This document shows, one piece after another, positions 63,092 through 64,000 of a stretch of DNA of 64,000 nt. Position 1 is the stretch's first letter. Every line of letters begins with the position of its first letter. The position numbers and the translations under genes are program-made. The notes under the pieces were generated by a model. It was not told the origin of the DNA, made no database searches, and was given only the letters and a program-made list of their open reading frames with translations. This DNA comes from Cinnamomum chago (taxonomy: Eukaryota; Streptophyta; Magnoliopsida; Laurales; Lauraceae), in NCBI GenBank assembly GCA_038049695.1, contig CP142456.1, positions 73,059,922-73,123,921 of the forward strand, in the 5' to 3' direction.

Positions 63092-64000
63092 GTAAGTATC
63101 AACAAACCACACTTATATAGCACCAACATATATCACTTCATTTATCTTATTATATGTAAATGAGACTGAGGGGCTACTCCTAAGCAGAAAAAAAGGCTAT
63201 GATGATGACCGAACAATTTGTTGGGGCTTATCTAGAAGCATGCAAATCAATTGGAGTAGGGGGTGGAAAGATCTATGCATGCATAAAGGAAGGCCCTACA
63301 ATCAATACAATCAAATTATTATAGATATAAATTTTTGGGCCCACCTAACTATGATGCATGCGTCTCGCTTGGGGGATCGAATGATCCACGCAAGGTGAGC
63401 TCATTTGTGAAATCTCATGTACTTAATCCAACATGTTCGCCCCTTGATCTGTAACCCTAAATTTAAAGATTTTAGCGGGAACAATTTTCAATTACAATCC
63501 TATGGTCCAGTCCATTCAAATCATTGTCAACCCGTGGGATCACGTGGGGCCCTAGGTGAGCCCCATTGGTTGTCTCACACCGAGAAAGTCATTCACACGA
63601 GCATTTCAATCTGCATCGTTTTTTTTTTTCGATTACTACCTTATTCTAAATACGTCATTGATGTTAAAAGAAAACACCATTTGTAAAAACTTTGAACAAA
63701 TACATATGACACAAATTGTGAGTCATTCTTAATTGTTGGTTTCATGTGTTAATTTGATACACTGTGCAATTTTCACAAACGTGACTCTCACGCAGCTCCA
63801 ACATTCGAGTTTTAGTCAAAGCCTTTAATTTAGGGGATCCTGCTTTTATGGACAGCATCGATTAAAAATTCACACCATTCATATGTGGGGAGTCCCTTAA
63901 AAGTAAAAAGCCCATGACAGTACATCTATGATGCTAAAAAACGACATGGATACGGCATGTATACGCCATGGACACATCAAAGACATGAATTTTACATATA

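Larger units (their letters stand above)
51018..64000 (+). repeat. Tandem array unit 4 (cut by window end)
   Basis: About 12.98 kb of the unit is present; it runs from intron 6 of copy D to intron 3 of copy E. It matches unit 3 most closely. Private changes include TTTTTCAAAAATGG near 56053 (CGAAAATGG elsewhere) and TTTCCCCAAG near 54121. Confidence 0.97.

Noticed and set aside
1-64000. Centromeric or other classical satellite
   Set aside because: The period is about 17 kb and the unit contains a complete spliced gene, so it is a segmental gene array rather than satellite DNA.

Overview
The window is plant nuclear DNA, almost entirely a head-to-tail tandem array of one unit of about 16.95-17.1 kb. 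Three complete periods (17116, 16946 and 16955 bp) and about three quarters of a fourth are present, and both window edges fall inside the array, so neither array end is visible. Spliceosomal GT-AG introns, MITEs, LTR, LINE and SINE-like debris and AT-rich intergenic DNA mark a flowering plant. The terpene synthase class and the frequent GGGCCCAC-type intergenic motifs would suit a magnoliid or other early-diverging angiosperm, but the species is not established.

Each unit carries one recognisable gene, on the + strand: a seven-exon class III terpene synthase of the TPS-a type (probable sesquiterpene synthase). Exon lengths are 144, 256, 373, 219, 139, 249 and 294 bp, 1674 bp in all, giving a 557-residue protein with RX8W, RXR, DDxxD and NSE/DTE motifs all present. 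Copies B (10118-17592), C (27069-34538) and D (44023-51493) are complete. Copy A is represented only by its last exon (183-476), and copy E by exons 1-3 (60977-63091). All visible copies look intact; among B, C and D I find one amino-acid difference (Pro instead of Ser at residue 482 in B).

Between genes lie about 9.5-9.6 kb without a credible gene. In order, each unit holds: a Copia-like LTR fragment just after the stop codon, AT-rich retroelement debris, a short 5'-truncated LINE-like tail, a 1.45-kb non-autonomous DNA transposon candidate, a SINE/tRNA-like segment, a weakly characterised stretch, then the promoter with a TATA box about 180 bp before the ATG. The introns are also loaded with elements: intron 4 holds a hAT-like element made of a degenerate ~63-bp repeat, and the 2.3-kb intron 5 holds four MITEs in a row.

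Shared differences order the units: unit 1 retains 142 bp that units 2-4 lack, and units 3 and 4 share a substitution absent from 1 and 2. This suggests stepwise, recent amplification of a single biosynthetic gene with its whole promoter, so the plausible consequence is increased dosage of one enzyme rather than a multi-gene pathway cluster. No second pathway gene (P450, acyltransferase and so on) is visible.
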